A DNA stretch of 64,000 nucleotides. Source: Mesostigma viride. Its lineage: Eukaryota > Streptophyta > Mesostigmatophyceae > Mesostigmatales > Mesostigmataceae. The stretch's first letter is position 1. Each line of letters starts with the position of its first letter. A program made the translations under genes and the position numbers. Positions 34,216-47,780 of this stretch are shown here, piece after piece. The DNA is taken from assembly GCA_009746045.1 (NCBI GenBank), contig RPFO01000080.1:5061556-5125555 (forward strand), given 5' to 3'. Under the pieces are notes generated by a model, which was given only the letters and a program-made list of their open reading frames with translations, searched no databases and had not been told where the DNA came from.

Positions 34216-34450
34216 GGGCAACACAAGACCGTCCAGTACAAGGCCGTTCATTCCGTGCAAGACAATTCAGTGTGAGACCATTTGGTACCCAACGCAACAC
34301 AAGACCGTCCAGTATAAGGCCGTTCATTCTGTGCAAGACAATTCAGTGTGAGACCATTTGGTACCCAACGCAACACAAGACCATCCAGTATAAGGCCGTT
34401 CATTCCGTGCAAGACAATGCAGTGTAAGACTGTTTGGTACCCAACGGAAC
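34216..34450. repeat. Intronic minisatellite, 76-bp unit, three copies
   Basis: Units containing CAACACAAGACCGTCCAGTA, AAGGCCGTTCATTC and GAGACCATTTGGTACCC. Confidence 0.88.
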
Positions 34451-34539
34451 ACAAGACCGCCCAGTAAAAGATTGTTTTCGGTCGGTACCCACGGAAACAT
34501 ACGCAGCAACATCCACAAAATTGCAGATAACACAACCGA

Positions 34540-34682
34540 CAAGAACACCCACAAGAACACCCACAAGAACACCCACAACAACGGCCACAACAACGCCCAC
34601 AACAGCACCCACAACAGCACCCACAACAGCACCCACAACAGCACCCACAACAGCACCCACAACAACACCCACAACAACATTA
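34540..34682. repeat. Intronic tandem repeat, 12-bp unit, about 12 copies
   Basis: CACAAGAACACC units changing stepwise to CACAACAGCACC and CACAACAACACC. It is next to the 76-bp array in the same intron. Confidence 0.88.
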
Positions 34683-35066
34683 GTATCAGTCTTGTGTTCT
34701 GGGGAAGCTATCGAGCTACTCCAAATACAACAAAGAAGACCCCGCTCCCCCATCTCCCAACCCAAGAAGCAAGTATGGCCGACAACATTATCAGAAATCA
34801 CCCCCCCTGCTGCACCTATCCTGCCTGAATTCCAGGCCTTATCCAACCCACCTTACGCCAAAGCAGATACACCAATTTCTACCAAACAGAGCGCCAGATG
34901 CTGCAGGAGAACTTCAGCAGCACACGACTTCAAGAACAAATTTGTCATTACACATCAAACTACAAGAGTGCTCCATCGGCCTATGCCAGTTGAAAAAGTA
35001 AGTGCAATTCATGGAAAGCTCTTGTTCTTGGATTTCAGGCAGCGATGAAAAACCGCCAACACGCAC

Positions 35067-35464
35067 CCTTGTTCAGCAGCGGCGCCCTCTTGAGATGCAT
35101 GAAAGGCAACGCCTCGGCCGCTGCCGCCGCCGCTGCTGCCGCCGCCGCCTGGCTCAAAGTACCCATGCCACCATTAGTGCCGTCCCCAGGGGCGGGGCTG
35201 CTCGTGCCCCCCTGCTGGGACGACCTCGCAGAAGGCTCCTCTGGTGCCCCCCGGGGTCGTACTGGCTGCAATGTGTCGGGCTTTTGGGGCCCTTTTCCGG
35301 GGGTGCTCCCTGGGACTGGTTTATTAGGGCCAGTATTTGGCCCGAGGTTGCCTTCGAGTTCTCGTTCTCGGCTGATGGGCAGCAGGGGTTGGTGGGTCAG
35401 GTCTAGGGGGAGGCAGTTGGACTTGTATGGCTTGCCGAAGGTGGCCCATACTCCGACTTTGGGC
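35067..35464 (-). CDS. Minus-strand gene, exon 2
   Basis: Acceptor CGCGCCAG, donor GTGCGT (phase 1 out, matching exon 3). About 132 codons, starting PKVGVWATFGKPYKSNCLPL. A long Pro/Gly/Ser linker follows and then an 11-alanine run before EALPFMHLKRAPLLNK. The alanine codons are GCG/GCA/GCT mixed, so it is an amino acid run rather than a pure triplet tract. A 240-bp (CCCT)n tract on the sense strand ends about 20 bp before the acceptor. Intrinsically disordered for the most part. Confidence 0.75.
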
Positions 35465-35484
35465 CTGGCGCGGGGAGCGGCCAG

Positions 35485-35711
35485 CAGGGAGGGAGGGAGG
35501 GAGGGAGGGAGGGAGGGAGGGAGGGAGGGAGGGAGGGAGGGAGGGAGGGAGGGAGGGAGGGAGGGAGGGAGGGAGGGAGGGAGGAGGGAGGGAGGGAGGG
35601 AGGGAGGGAGGGAGGGAGGGAGGGAGGGAGGGAGGGAGGGAGGGAGGGAGGGAGGGAGGGAGGGAGGGAGGGAGGGAGGGAGGGAGGAGGGAGGGAGGGA
35701 GGGAGGGAGGG
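35485..35711 (-). repeat. (CCCT)n microsatellite as polypyrimidine tract
   Basis: (AGGG)n on the plus strand with two AGG interruptions. On the sense strand of the gene it is pure C/T, abutting the exon 2 acceptor. Confidence 0.95.
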
Positions 35712-36443
35712 TCACGCAGTATTGGTTAGTAAGAAGAACCAGGAGTACTTTGATGATTATTTTATTAACGTAAATGAGCAACTTCATCAGTATTAGGGAA
35801 AGGCCATGAGTAGAATGGCATCATGACTAAGGTTACCATGCTATTGTACTATTTCTAGTCGTATACTGTATCATAACTTAACAAGGGATGTCTTAGTAGT
35901 GAATACCCCTATATTAGTAATACCTCACCACAAGGGTATTGTCCATAACAGGTAGCGTGTTCTCTAGACAACCTTGTAAAAAAGTTGTTAGCATGCTGCA
36001 GCTCTGGCCAACCAACCACGGGGACCAACAGGAGAAGCACCACGGTCGCCTCTTGTTTGGGGTTGTAAGGGTAGAGAGTGGTTGCCTTGGCTTACGAGGC
36101 AGTAGGCATGCACATCACGTAAGTTAGACGTGCATGCCCTCCAAAGCATAGGGAGCGAAAATCCGCCAGGTGCACCATGGTCCAATGCAACCAACCTTGT
36201 CCCAGATATTGTGTACAATATTGCATATTTAACACTTTCTAATGCTGATGCCTAATTAACTGTTTTTATGTGGTAGGCTTGGTCCTATTCCACGCTTCAT
36301 GCAAAATGCAACTGTCACACTTGGAACTTGTCCCTTTCCATCCTAGTAGCTGAAAGCTGAGGACGAAACAGGCAGCCACTGAATCATAACATCGAAGCGT
36401 TCTAACTTATAGATTAGGTAGATAAACAGCGGGCCGCACGTGC

Positions 36444-36565
36444 CTGTCCTGCTCGTCCGCGACACGGCGGATTAATTCTGACGCCGCGTTCATCGACAGG
36501 CTCTCCGCCTGCATGCGGCGCACCGGGGAGGGGGGATCCACGCGCCCGCCGCCGGCTTCATCGTT
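36444..36565 (-). CDS. Minus-strand gene, exon 1 seen (upstream exons likely missing)
   Basis: Acceptor TGGCGTGCAG, so it is internal and the true 5' end lies further up or is unrecognised. It encodes NDEAGGGRVDPPSPVRRMQA, then ESLSMNAASELIRRVADEQD. The phase needed by exon 2 (two bases) is met only by a GC donor, AG then GCACGT. The nearest GT donor, at 36439, would be out of phase. Counting from here the gene encodes about 649 residues, mostly charged helices and disordered linkers. I do not recognise the family. Confidence 0.65.
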
Positions 36566-36701
36566 CTGCACGCCACAACAAGCCGCCATGAAGAAAAAGA
36601 AAGAAGAAAACCATATCAGCAAAAAGTCACCAAGAGGGAAGACAACCATGCAGAAGTACAGAAAAAAAAGATAAGAGAGAGTCAAGAAAATGTCTGCAGG
36701 A

Positions 36702-38606
<1,905 letters not shown>

Positions 38607-38684
38607 GGGGGGGGGGGGGGGGGGGCCGAGAGGAGCATAGGCGGGGGAAAGGGGGGGGTACGAGGCAGGGAAGGGGGGGGGGGG
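38607..38684 (+). repeat. G-run cluster
   Basis: Three long homopolymeric G runs, G-quadruplex prone, separated by short GA/GC spacers. Confidence 0.9.
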
Positions 38685-38759
38685 ATTGGGGGGAACACAA
38701 TAGGGAGAGAACGGTTCAAAAGAAGGGTGCTCAATGCTTGGGGCAGGCAAAGGCGACTA

Positions 38760-39635
38760 CGAGGGTACTACTAGATCTAATGTACTAGATCTAAAATTTC
38801 ATCACATGCACTCTTCAGCACCAGGAACCCCTGCTGGTGGCGGGGTTGATTTTTTCCTACCATAGATAGGGGGAACGCGCATCTACGCTTCGCGAGGGCC
38901 ACCTCTCCATAGGGTTCCAGTCGCGACCGTCCCTTTGTGCCCAGTTCCGCGGGGACAACACATCGCCCAGATACGTTATCCTGTCGTATCGACGTATACA
39001 AACAAGACCCTCCGATTAGAGTCGCAGAGCGGCCACTCACCCATGGCTGATGGCGGTTCCCACCCGGTATCCTGGACGTCTTGGCAATGTCCCGAAGAAC
39101 CACTCGCTTCCCGTCGCCTATACTTGCGCGGGACTATTGTATGCGTACAAAGTATAGGCCAGAACAGAAAGTGCGAACTCGCGCCAATGGTAAACTTGCC
39201 AAGCATACACTAGCCTAAAACGTGCAAACTCGACCGGTACAGTGCCGGGTAACAGATCCCGTGCCTGTGGTGGACTCTAACAAAGCTGGTGCGCAGCCTG
39301 TCCTCAACGGCTGTCAGACCAACATCCCCTCGCATGGTAGCACAGCAAATGCCTCGTCGCAAGGTATTAGATTAGCGGCCGTGCTGGGTTTGGGAGTAGG
39401 GCAACGTGCCCAGCCTGTCATGACAGCGTGTGGAATTCAGGGAGTGTTGGCGGACTGCATGGTGGCAGCGCCAGGGTGTGGGCAGGGACGCGAGACACAT
39501 CACACGCGAGGCAGCGGCGGGCATCCCGTTGGAACACTGTCAGCCTTGGGCGAGACTTGGGCGAATGAGGTCAGATTGAACTAACTGTCAAGTCAAGCAA
39601 CATCGCACCCCGTAGCACCATAGATAGTCAATCAC
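38760..39635. other. No gene recognised
   Basis: Mixed-composition sequence with frames up to 120 codons but no motif, splice logic or codon bias supporting them. Confidence 0.35.
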
Positions 39636-39637
39636 TA

Positions 39638-39789
<152 letters not shown>

Positions 39790-39929
39790 GCTAAGTTTAT
39801 TGCAGATGACCCACGTAGCTTGGACTCTACTTGGCTGACCCAGAACATGGAACAGTTGCCATATCTACTTGGCTGACCCAGAACATAGAACAGTTGTTTT
39901 ATCTACTTGGCTGACCCAGAACATAGAAA

Positions 39930-41755
39930 AGTTGTTATAGTATATTGCTATATTGTGGGAATGGTGCTAATTTTATCCAGTGGTTGCGAGAACGCCAGAC
40001 GGCACAGATTGTAATAGACTCGTCCGTGGATAGTACGGCACAGATACTAATTCGCAAACACCAGTCAGTGGATACATGAAATGGTGGCATGAATTCTCAA
40101 CGACTGCGACCGGGCGACAAAAAAAGTATGCGTCAGAATCGAATTACGTTGTGGATGTGTTTGTCTTCTGTATTGGATACAAACAGGAAAACCGCAAAGC
40201 AATTCAAGAAAAGGGCGGCAGAAGCTGGGGAAGCCAAAGGCTAAATCAAAGGTAAACCAAAGGGTAAATTAAAGGGGAAACCAAGGGGTAAGCCAAAAAG
40301 TAAGGGGTAAACCAAAGGGTAGGCCAAAGGAACCAATGCGTGCTGCAGCAGTGATCTACAATGCAAGCTTCTACTAGCTTGTCCATGCAAAACCCGGAAA
40401 GCTGGGGAGGATAAGGTGTGCGGGAAATGAGCAGGATTGGGGGCAAATGCTGGGACATTCACAAATAGGAGTATACAAATATTCAAGCAAATGCATTGAG
40501 TCTTTATGACCTACTCAAGTGCTAGGTCATGCCATTACGCTTGGAGAATGGCATGCAGGGCTAAGGCATGGGGTGCAGGCATAGATCTCCATTAGCCAAG
40601 CAGAAAGATCTGCCAAGTACACATCAAAATATTCACATCGAAGTACAATTCCGAAATTGCCGACGTCGCAATTACTTGACTAGGAAAACGGCTACCTAGG
40701 TACGCTAGCACACGGTAACGCAGCATTCGCGGCGGTGGTGCCGCGAGCATGGAAACCGCGTGGCACGGCTCACACCCGAGCATGGCAATCCAAAATACAG
40801 CATGTCCTGGACCACCCCGTCAAATTTATTGTTGCGTGGGGACTAGACGCAAATGTCGATTGCTGCCAAGAACAATTGTACACCTTGAAGGCAGTTTGTT
40901 GAACGTGTAGGGTAGTCGAATGATGGGCGCGCAGGACCACGGTGAGGACGAAATAATAACCTTTACAAACGCTAGGAAGTGTGTGGATTGCCCCAGACCC
41001 AAGTAGCGTGAGTTGGATCGGCAAATATCCCGGTAATGTGAGGACAGGGCATTTGATGGGATGATAACCAAGCGAGAGGGCCTACCGGCCCCAGCAATGC
41101 CTTCAGGTGATTCACGTGAATTACGTATCACATACGGCAAAAGGGATCGCGTACCGCTTATAAACGCTTCTCACGACGCCATGCGGCATCAAATTCTCCT
41201 TGGAACCGATGCTGTCTAGTATCTACGTGAGCAACAGCCAGGATTTCCGCCCGACATCCATGCGAAATGGCCGGCATACATTCCCATGTAGAAATCAGAC
41301 CGACAGGCCGCTATGGTTAGCAATACCTGGAACGAATGTTCTACATATAGCATGGCCATAATATGTTATATCTTTGGTCAGGACAAGGAAAGCACTACCA
41401 ACGACCTCTGCAATCGAAATATAATCAGCTCGCTCGTCGACCTGCGACCAACTGCACCTCGTGACTCCGGCCCCATTATGTATTTTGTTGTCCAAATATA
41501 AAGAGCTCCGCAGCACGGAGAGCCGAGAGGCTCGCCTGGCTCGGTAACTGCGTTAACTGACAAATAGGCAAAGGCAATAGGTTACCTAGTCGGCCCCTTG
41601 CTGCCTTGCACAAATAGTAAAAAATACACGTAACTCGTAAGCCATATGATAGCAACTATCAATAGTCACGTCGTACAGTACAGTCAGTACTGTACCAGTC
41701 GGCAGTTCCCGAGGGCCGTGCATGCGCTCGCGATCGAGTTCGATGGTCACTGTGC
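39930..41755. other. No gene recognised; short GGTAAACCAAAG repeats
   Basis: It contains a small array of AAAGGTAAACCAAAGGGTAA-type units (40240-40330). Otherwise no supported feature is seen up to the LINE at 41772. Confidence 0.4.
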
Positions 41756-41771
41756 CGTTGCAGTCGTGATT

Positions 41772-43372
41772 TCCAGGTAAATAGGTGTACGTTTATTCCA
41801 AATATAGCCAATAGGTAATCCCTGCTAAGCCTAGGGTATCAAGATGTCAGTGGCTAAAACGGAGCCTTACTAGACCACGGAAGCCACTGGACTTCTAATG
41901 GGTTGTCATTGGGCATGTGGGTAAAGATCCTGTTTTTGCCCATGAGGTCATGAAAGATCTCAAGTGGGCTGGGCTTATCCTGGTCCGCGCCAGGGTCCCA
42001 GATTTTGTTTTGTTCATTTGCAACCATCCAGTAGCGTCGCATGCCGGAGTTCCATAGGTAAATGAAGCGTGAGAGAACCCCAGCTTTGTCGAAAACTGTG
42101 CGCCTATTGAACACCACATCGTTTCGCACCGTCCAGATTGTATATAACATGCATGTGCGGAGCCATATCCACGCTTGTTGTGAAAAGGTGAGCTCAAGGC
42201 CAGGGGTGCCAGTGATGCCAAAGATAATGGAGCGGGTAGACACCGGTATGATAGGCTCAGACGTCCAGGCTGCCCATAAACCAATCAACCAGGTCCAAAC
42301 TCCCTGGAGGCTACACCATAAAAATCGGTGTTCCACAGTTTCAGTGGGGTTGGTACATAAACATGTAGCAGGGTGTTGAAATCGCCGGTGGAGGATCTCC
42401 CCAACCCCGATGGACCGGTGCATCAAGAGGTGTTGTACGTCGGTCGCGCGGCGATCAATCAGCGGGTGGTCAGCGGCGAGGGTGATGTTGCGGACCCAGG
42501 TGTGGCCAGGCCACTCAGTAGCGCCCCAGCGTGTCCGTCCGGGGTGGAATTGATGGTTTTTATGCAAGAGCATTGTGTAGCCCCACTCTGCCGTGTACTC
42601 GTAAAGGCCTTTTACAGTTCTGCTGTCACCCTGATTTAGCACCCAGCCAAATTCCACTGGATCCAATGACAACATGTCCAGGCGGGTTGATCCCACATGT
42701 AGCCAAATAATAGCAGCGTCTGGAAGGTTGGGGTTGGGTTGGTATACACATGATTGTTCAAGGGACCAAGGTACAACCCGAATCCGGTGGCATAGCTGGG
42801 TGGGGAGGAACACCACTGCAGTTGTAAGTTGAGCCAGACAGCCATTGTGGCCGCTCAGCGGCGCCAGTAGTTGAACGTGCAGGGTTCCAAGGGGGAGTTC
42901 TGCGATCACCTTCCCCGAGCATGTTGCGGTCGTGCTGTATGGACAAAAGCAGCACCATTCACCAGCTTTATAGGGGGCACGGGGAGAAGTCATGAGTGTG
43001 TGCCAGCGGGGGGTATGGCTTGTACTAGCGCGGCCCAGGCAGCATAAGTAGGCATATTGGGGACCCAGGCAGCCAGTTCGTTATATGTTAAGAGGCGATA
43101 GCAGTCACCGTGGAGAATATACAGGTGGAGAATAGTGGTTACAGGGTGGGGGGATGTTATGAAGCCTTCATAGGGGTTAGGGCCACTTAAGCATCCAAAG
43201 GGGCGATTAAGGGGGTTGAGGTATATATCATTAAAGAATAGGGGTTGGCGTGCAACTTCCTCACGTAGTGTGGGGAATAGTAGGCGGTCGGGTTTAAGTG
43301 CCACAAAGCCTTGCCATATACGAGCCCAGTACCAAGGAAGACCTCTGGTGAGCTTCGGGGAGGGATTACAGT
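41772..43372 (-). pseudogene. LINE pol C-terminal region, subfamily C, 5'-truncated with TSD
   Basis: The 16-bp target duplication CGTTGCAGTCGTGATT is at 41756-41771 and 43373-43388. On the minus strand it reads TRGLPWYWARIWQGFVALKP to about 42995. A frameshift follows (AIPPAGTHS* against the expected AWHTLMTSPR), and the frame then stays open to the stop at 41854-41856 (ends WLPWSSKAPF). The zf-RVT region is present (CLCTNPTETVEH, then C). The 3' end AATAAACGTACACCTATTT resembles the other subfamilies, but the body is clearly more diverged. Confidence 0.85.
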
Positions 43373-43388
43373 CGTTGCAGTCGTGATT

Positions 43389-43550
43389 ACAGTACATGTT
43401 GTTGTTGTTGTTGTTGTGTCCCACGCCGCACATGGGCAGCAGAGAATCTAAAGTACACGTAATGTAGATTCTGTACAGTACATGTACTACAGCAACAACA
43501 ACAACAACATGTACTACAGTCATTCGGAACCACCCACACAACATGTACTA
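43389..43550. repeat. Left arm of a foldback with (GTT)n
   Basis: 43394-43450 ((GTT)n, GTGTCCCACGCCGCACATGG, GCAGCAGAGAATCT) is the reverse complement of 45224-45290. The two arms are now separated by a LINE and a MITE. AAC/GTT tracts flank both arms. Confidence 0.65.
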
Positions 43551-43785
43551 CAGTGATTCACGCGTTAAGTTGGGTTGGCTTGAGTTGCGTTCACGCCTTA
43601 AGTTGGGTCGAATAGTATTTCGGCATTCCGAGTTCAAATTAGTTTAGAATAGTATGTTTGATTATCTTTAGTTCAAATGAGTATGATTTAGTAGAATCAT
43701 TCACGCCTTAAGTTGGGTTCACGCCTGAAGTTGGTTTGGTTGACCCCTCGAAAACCTCGAACCCAACTTAAGGCGTGAATGACTG
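43551..43785. mobile_element. TA-flanked MITE (Tc1/mariner-pogo type), complete
   Basis: TA at 43549-43550 and 43786-43787. Terminal repeats start CAGTGATTCACGCGTTAAGT on the left and CAGTCATTCACGCCTTAAGT on the right, so they are near-identical over about 27 bp. No ORF. CAGT-starting ends with TA duplication are typical of the Tc1/mariner-pogo group. Confidence 0.75.
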
Positions 43786-43811
43786 TATAGACAGACACGG
43801 CCCTAAAGATT

Positions 43812-45216
43812 TCGGGGAAATGGGTATATTTTATTAGCCAATTATGGACCAAAGAGGTGAGAGGGGAAATGAGTATCAGCGAATCCTAATGAAGGTGGGC
43901 ACACACACGTGTGGCGGTGACAGGTGAAAGGCTAATAGGGCGCGTTATTAGACCAGGGAAGCCATTGGACCTGAGTAATGTCGCCATGAGGCATACTGGT
44001 GAATACCTGATTACGGCCCAGTAGATCATGAAAAAGCTGGAGCGGGCTGGGCTTGTCGTTATTGGGCCCTGGGTCCCACACCCTGTGTTGTTCCTGAGCT
44101 AACAGCCAGTAGCGGCGCATAGCCGCATTCCATAGGTATATAAAGCGCCGGACTACGCCGCCGCGGGTATACTCCTCGCGGACCTTAAAGACGGTCTCGT
44201 TGCGTATGGTCCATATCGCGTATAGCATAGTAGTGCGTAGCCATATCCATTCTGCTTGGGAAACTGAAAGCTCGGTCCCTGGTGTGCCAGCAATACCGAA
44301 AATGATGGTACGCACGCTGATCACTACAATACGGTTCGTAGGAGACGCGAAATGAGTGAGAATGTTACCCGAGCGGTAACGAGGATTTGCACCGTTGATT
44401 TTAACATATGTTTCTTTTTTTGCGCCATTTGGCGAGCATCGACTGGAGCCTGAACCTAGCGGGGGGAATCGTGCGGGGGAATCTTGCGGGGGAATCTTGC
44501 GGGGAAAAATTCCGAACGTGATTTTAGCGAAGTCCTACTACACTTTGCTTGGTACACGGTACTACAGTTTCGTCACTGAAAATTTTCTGTAGTTGCGTTG
44601 GTTTTTCGTACGTTCCGCTGAAATTTTTGTGTTCAGTGCCCAGATCACAATTTGATCCGGGCGCAAAATGATTGGCTGTACGGTACGAACCAAAAACGAA
44701 ATTTTAGTATCTAAGTTCCGCAGCGCTTGCTGAATTTGCCCCGGAAGCCCGGGGGCACTTTCCCCGCTGAAAAAGGTGTCCGCGGAAGCGTATTGTAGTG
44801 ATCATTGGGAGAGTGGGTGGCGATGCCGTCCATGCGGCCCAGATGTTAATGAGCCACGTCCAAACCCCAGGGAGATTACAATAAAGAAACCTGTGCTCAA
44901 TGGTTTCACTAGGGTGCGTGCACAGGCATGATGCATCATGACCAAAACGCTCGTGGAGCGTAGCACAGACCCCTATCGCCCTATGCATCAAAAGGTGTTG
45001 TACATCAGTGGCCCTGCGGTCCACGAGAGGGTGGTCTACCGCCAGGGTAATCATCTTAACCCAAGTGTAGCCCGGCCAATGTATTCCCCAGCGGGCTCGG
45101 CCCGGATGGGGCTGATGGTACGTATGCAACAAGATATCATAACCCCAATCTGCGGTGTACTCAAAGATACATTTGCTGGTTCTGATGTCCCCCTTGGTTA
45201 AGACCCATCCAAATTC
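43812..45216 (-). pseudogene. LINE pol C-terminal region, subfamily A, 5'-truncated with TSD, interrupted
   Basis: The 13-bp target duplication GGCCCTAAAGATT is at 43799-43811 and 45217-45229. The coding part (minus) is nearly identical to the copies at 3529 and 9007, with the zf-RVT region at about 44860-44950 and the stop at 43932-43934. It is split by a 479-bp inverted-repeat element at 44322-44800 within the codons for LPI-SVRTII. Without that insertion the frame would be continuous. Confidence 0.88.
44322..44800. mobile_element. CACTA-like non-autonomous element inside LINE
   Basis: Terminal inverted repeats CACTACAATACG, followed by a similar TTCG/TTCCG. The interior holds a second inverted pair (TTGGTTTTTCGTACG and GTACGAACCAAAAACG) and a small GGGGGAATCTTGC tandem. 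CACTA ends suggest the En/Spm superfamily, which makes 3-bp duplications. Here only AT (2 bp) is plainly duplicated when compared with the intact LINE at 5013-5030. Superfamily call tentative. Confidence 0.6.
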
Positions 45217-45752
45217 GGCCCTAAAGATTCTCTGCTGCCCATGTGCGGCGTGGGACACAACAACAACAACAACAACAACATGTAGCTGTGCTTGTACACT
45301 TATTGCCGTAGTGTCGTAGAGAAGCTGGATCGCCCAGTGGGCCTGTGGGTTGGGAAGGATGCTGAATGATGCCATCTGGAAAGTCAGAGCTGTAGATACT
45401 GTAACCAGGGTCAACTTTTTTCCACCAAAATCAGTAACAACATCACTTCCGTACCTGTATGCAAGGGAGTCGGACATGCAAGGGAGTCGGACACTCTCGT
45501 GCGCAAAGCAGACCACGGGTTTTTGGAAATCGCATCCGGTGCTGGGCGCACCCGATGACAGATGACAATGACAAGAGGCTACGGTACGCGTCGATAAATA
45601 CGGGTAACGCTTGCGAAAGGAACGGTGTGGGCCGATAAATACGGGTAACGCTTGCAGACGCGGCGGCATGAGCCGGAAACATTGTGATCAGGGACGAAAC
45701 GAACGGAAAGCGCAGCCTACTGGCTCATACTCGTGGGTCAAGATGGCGGCCT

Positions 45753-46115
45753 ATGGGCCATACCATGCCAAGGCGGCCGCGTAAAGTGTTTATGAACGGT
45801 GATTTTGAACGTGGCGTAAGAAAGAACCTGGCCACCACGCCGTTGGTGGTAGAAAACCCTTTAGGTCCTCCACCCCGTGGTCGGGGAAAACAACCACGTA
45901 AACAAAGAGCACACCATCCCAACGAGCCACCCACGTCAAAACGCAAGGTCTCTGCAACTCTTGGTGGAAGCGTTGTCGGTGAGGCTACGGGTACTCCGAA
46001 GCGGGCCCGGGCCCGGGGCGGGTTCGTTGCTTCTCTTGGTCACGGCAACTGCCCTAGCAATGCCGCGTCTGCTCCAAGTGTTGGCAGTGCTTCTTCGCAA
46101 CCCCAACTCCCATGA
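45753..46115 (+). CDS. Small basic AT-hook-like protein inside the MULE, about 120 aa
   Basis: Starts just inside the left TIR at MGHTMPRRPRKVFMNGDFER. It carries PRGRGKQPRK, close to the AT-hook core, and two further basic clusters (TSKRKV, TPKRARARGG), then a Ser/Gly/Ala-rich tail ending SSQPQLP. An ATG in a different frame at 45743 was not used. It could be a DNA-binding accessory protein of the element, a captured host fragment, or an exon of something longer. No transposase signature. Predicted from composition and position only. Confidence 0.45.
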   Translation: MGHTMPRRPRKVFMNGDFERGVRKNLATTPLVVENPLGPPPRGRGKQPRKQRAHHPNEPPTSKRKVSATLGGSVVGEATGTPKRARARGGFVASLGHGNCPSNAASAPSVGSASSQPQLP

Positions 46116-47170
46116 GCGAATATGAAACTGCAACCTCAATGCACCTTCACGAGGTCAATGCCCTCATGGATCATTTGGAGGTATTTGCTGGCAATGTTGC
46201 TAGCATGGCAGCGCTTGCTATGTGCATTAGGGAAGGTGCAACTTCTATGCACCACAGGCTGCCTACATCCTTTGCGGCACATCCATCTTCACGTTAACAA
46301 TCCTAAGCGGGACAACATGTGTATCCTGGCTACATTTCATCTGTGTTTGTTGTAAGTTGGTGCGTTTCCTCGGCAAAACTTCGTATCAACATTGAACATC
46401 TTCTTGCCGTAGTGTAATGTGAGTATCTCAAACATATGTGCCGGGCCATTGTCTTGCTCCCGAACATTTTGCGGTGTTTGGCTTTAAGCCCTATAATGGA
46501 ATGTTGGAGTTGTGGTGTCCATTGTAGTGCTTGTTGGCTGCCTCCATGATCGTGAGATGTGGCCTTGAATCTCATGTGTGTATTTTCTTTCAACGATGGA
46601 CTTGAGTTCTTGGTTTCTTTGCGTTACTTATACATGTGGCGCCAACTCCTCCCAAATGTACAAGGCCACCCCCAGACATGCAACCATGCCCTAGTCTCCA
46701 CACTTGCAGGTGCGGCGCATGGTGGACGGACCTACGTGGCGCTGCATGCGACATATCTTCTTGCTGCTGCGGACCGGCTACTATTGCTACACTTATCATC
46801 AAGGATGTGGCATATCAGTGGTGCCATCATCATAATTCTTGGCAACGTTTGAAGCTCAATCAGCCATCATGGTGTGGACAGTAGGTCTAGTGGCCCTTGC
46901 TTGCGATGGAGCCGTGGTGCCATCACTTCCCCCGGTGGACATCTGTGCTTCCCATCAGTTCCAACGTTCACTACATGTGTTGAGCCGCTCATGTTGACGG
47001 TGGTTCAACCATGGTTGAAGCTAGCCTGAAGTGGCTGGTTTGGCATGTGCCGATTTAGTGGCTAGACGAGTAGTGGGCTCTCAACCCACTCGGGTGCAAA
47101 AAGCGAATCTTCACTGGTAGTTTGACATGTCCGGCTTTGTTGGTGAAAGCTCGTGTAGGCTGTCCAACTG
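46116..47170. other. MULE interior, no gene recognised
   Basis: Short frames without motifs. No intron/exon chain linking to the AT-hook ORF could be established. Confidence 0.4.
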
Positions 47171-47179
47171 AGTGGTGGT

Positions 47180-47365
47180 TTCAATGGCCGCCGCCGCCTC
47201 CTCCGGGCCGCTGCCGCCTCCGGGCCGCCGCTGCTGCCGCCGCCTCCGGGCCGCCGCCGCCGCCTCCTCCTTTGGGCCGCCGCTGCCCCCTCCTCCGGGC
47301 CGCCGCTGCCGCCGCCGCCTCCTTTGGGCCGCCACCGCCTTAGCCGGGCCGCCGCCGCCGCTGGC
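47180..47365 (+). repeat. GCC/GGGCCGCCGC-rich low-complexity block
   Basis: Tandem-like CCTCCGGGCCGCCGCTGCCG units, 9-36 bp, inside the MULE. Frames on both strands give Pro/Ala/Gly runs that I do not regard as genes. Confidence 0.8.
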
Positions 47366-47780
47366 GTTGGGTAGTGCCATGCATTGTGGTACCAACCCAA
47401 GGTTGCTGTGGGAGTTCCCTTAAACCCTGAGTGCCCCCCCTCAGGATAACATTACTGGATGTTCCCTAGCAACCGCCACCATTAGGGAGGACAGTCAATA
47501 CTTGCTGACCCACATTTGCTTGACATGTCAATATGTAACAACCAAATCTGACTTGTTGTTACATCCTGAGTTTTGTAATAGTTTGGGATTTTATTTGAGG
47601 CCTTTTGGATGAGTATTGAGCTAGTTATGAGGTTTCCCACGTGCAGAGATATTTCGAGACCTGGACTTTGTCAACTGACTTGTTTAGACCCTCATTGGTC
47701 GTGGCCTGATCCACGTGGGGTTATTAGTTGGTCGGTTCTGCCAAGTCTTGCCTAGATATTTTAGGACTCCAATGCTTATC

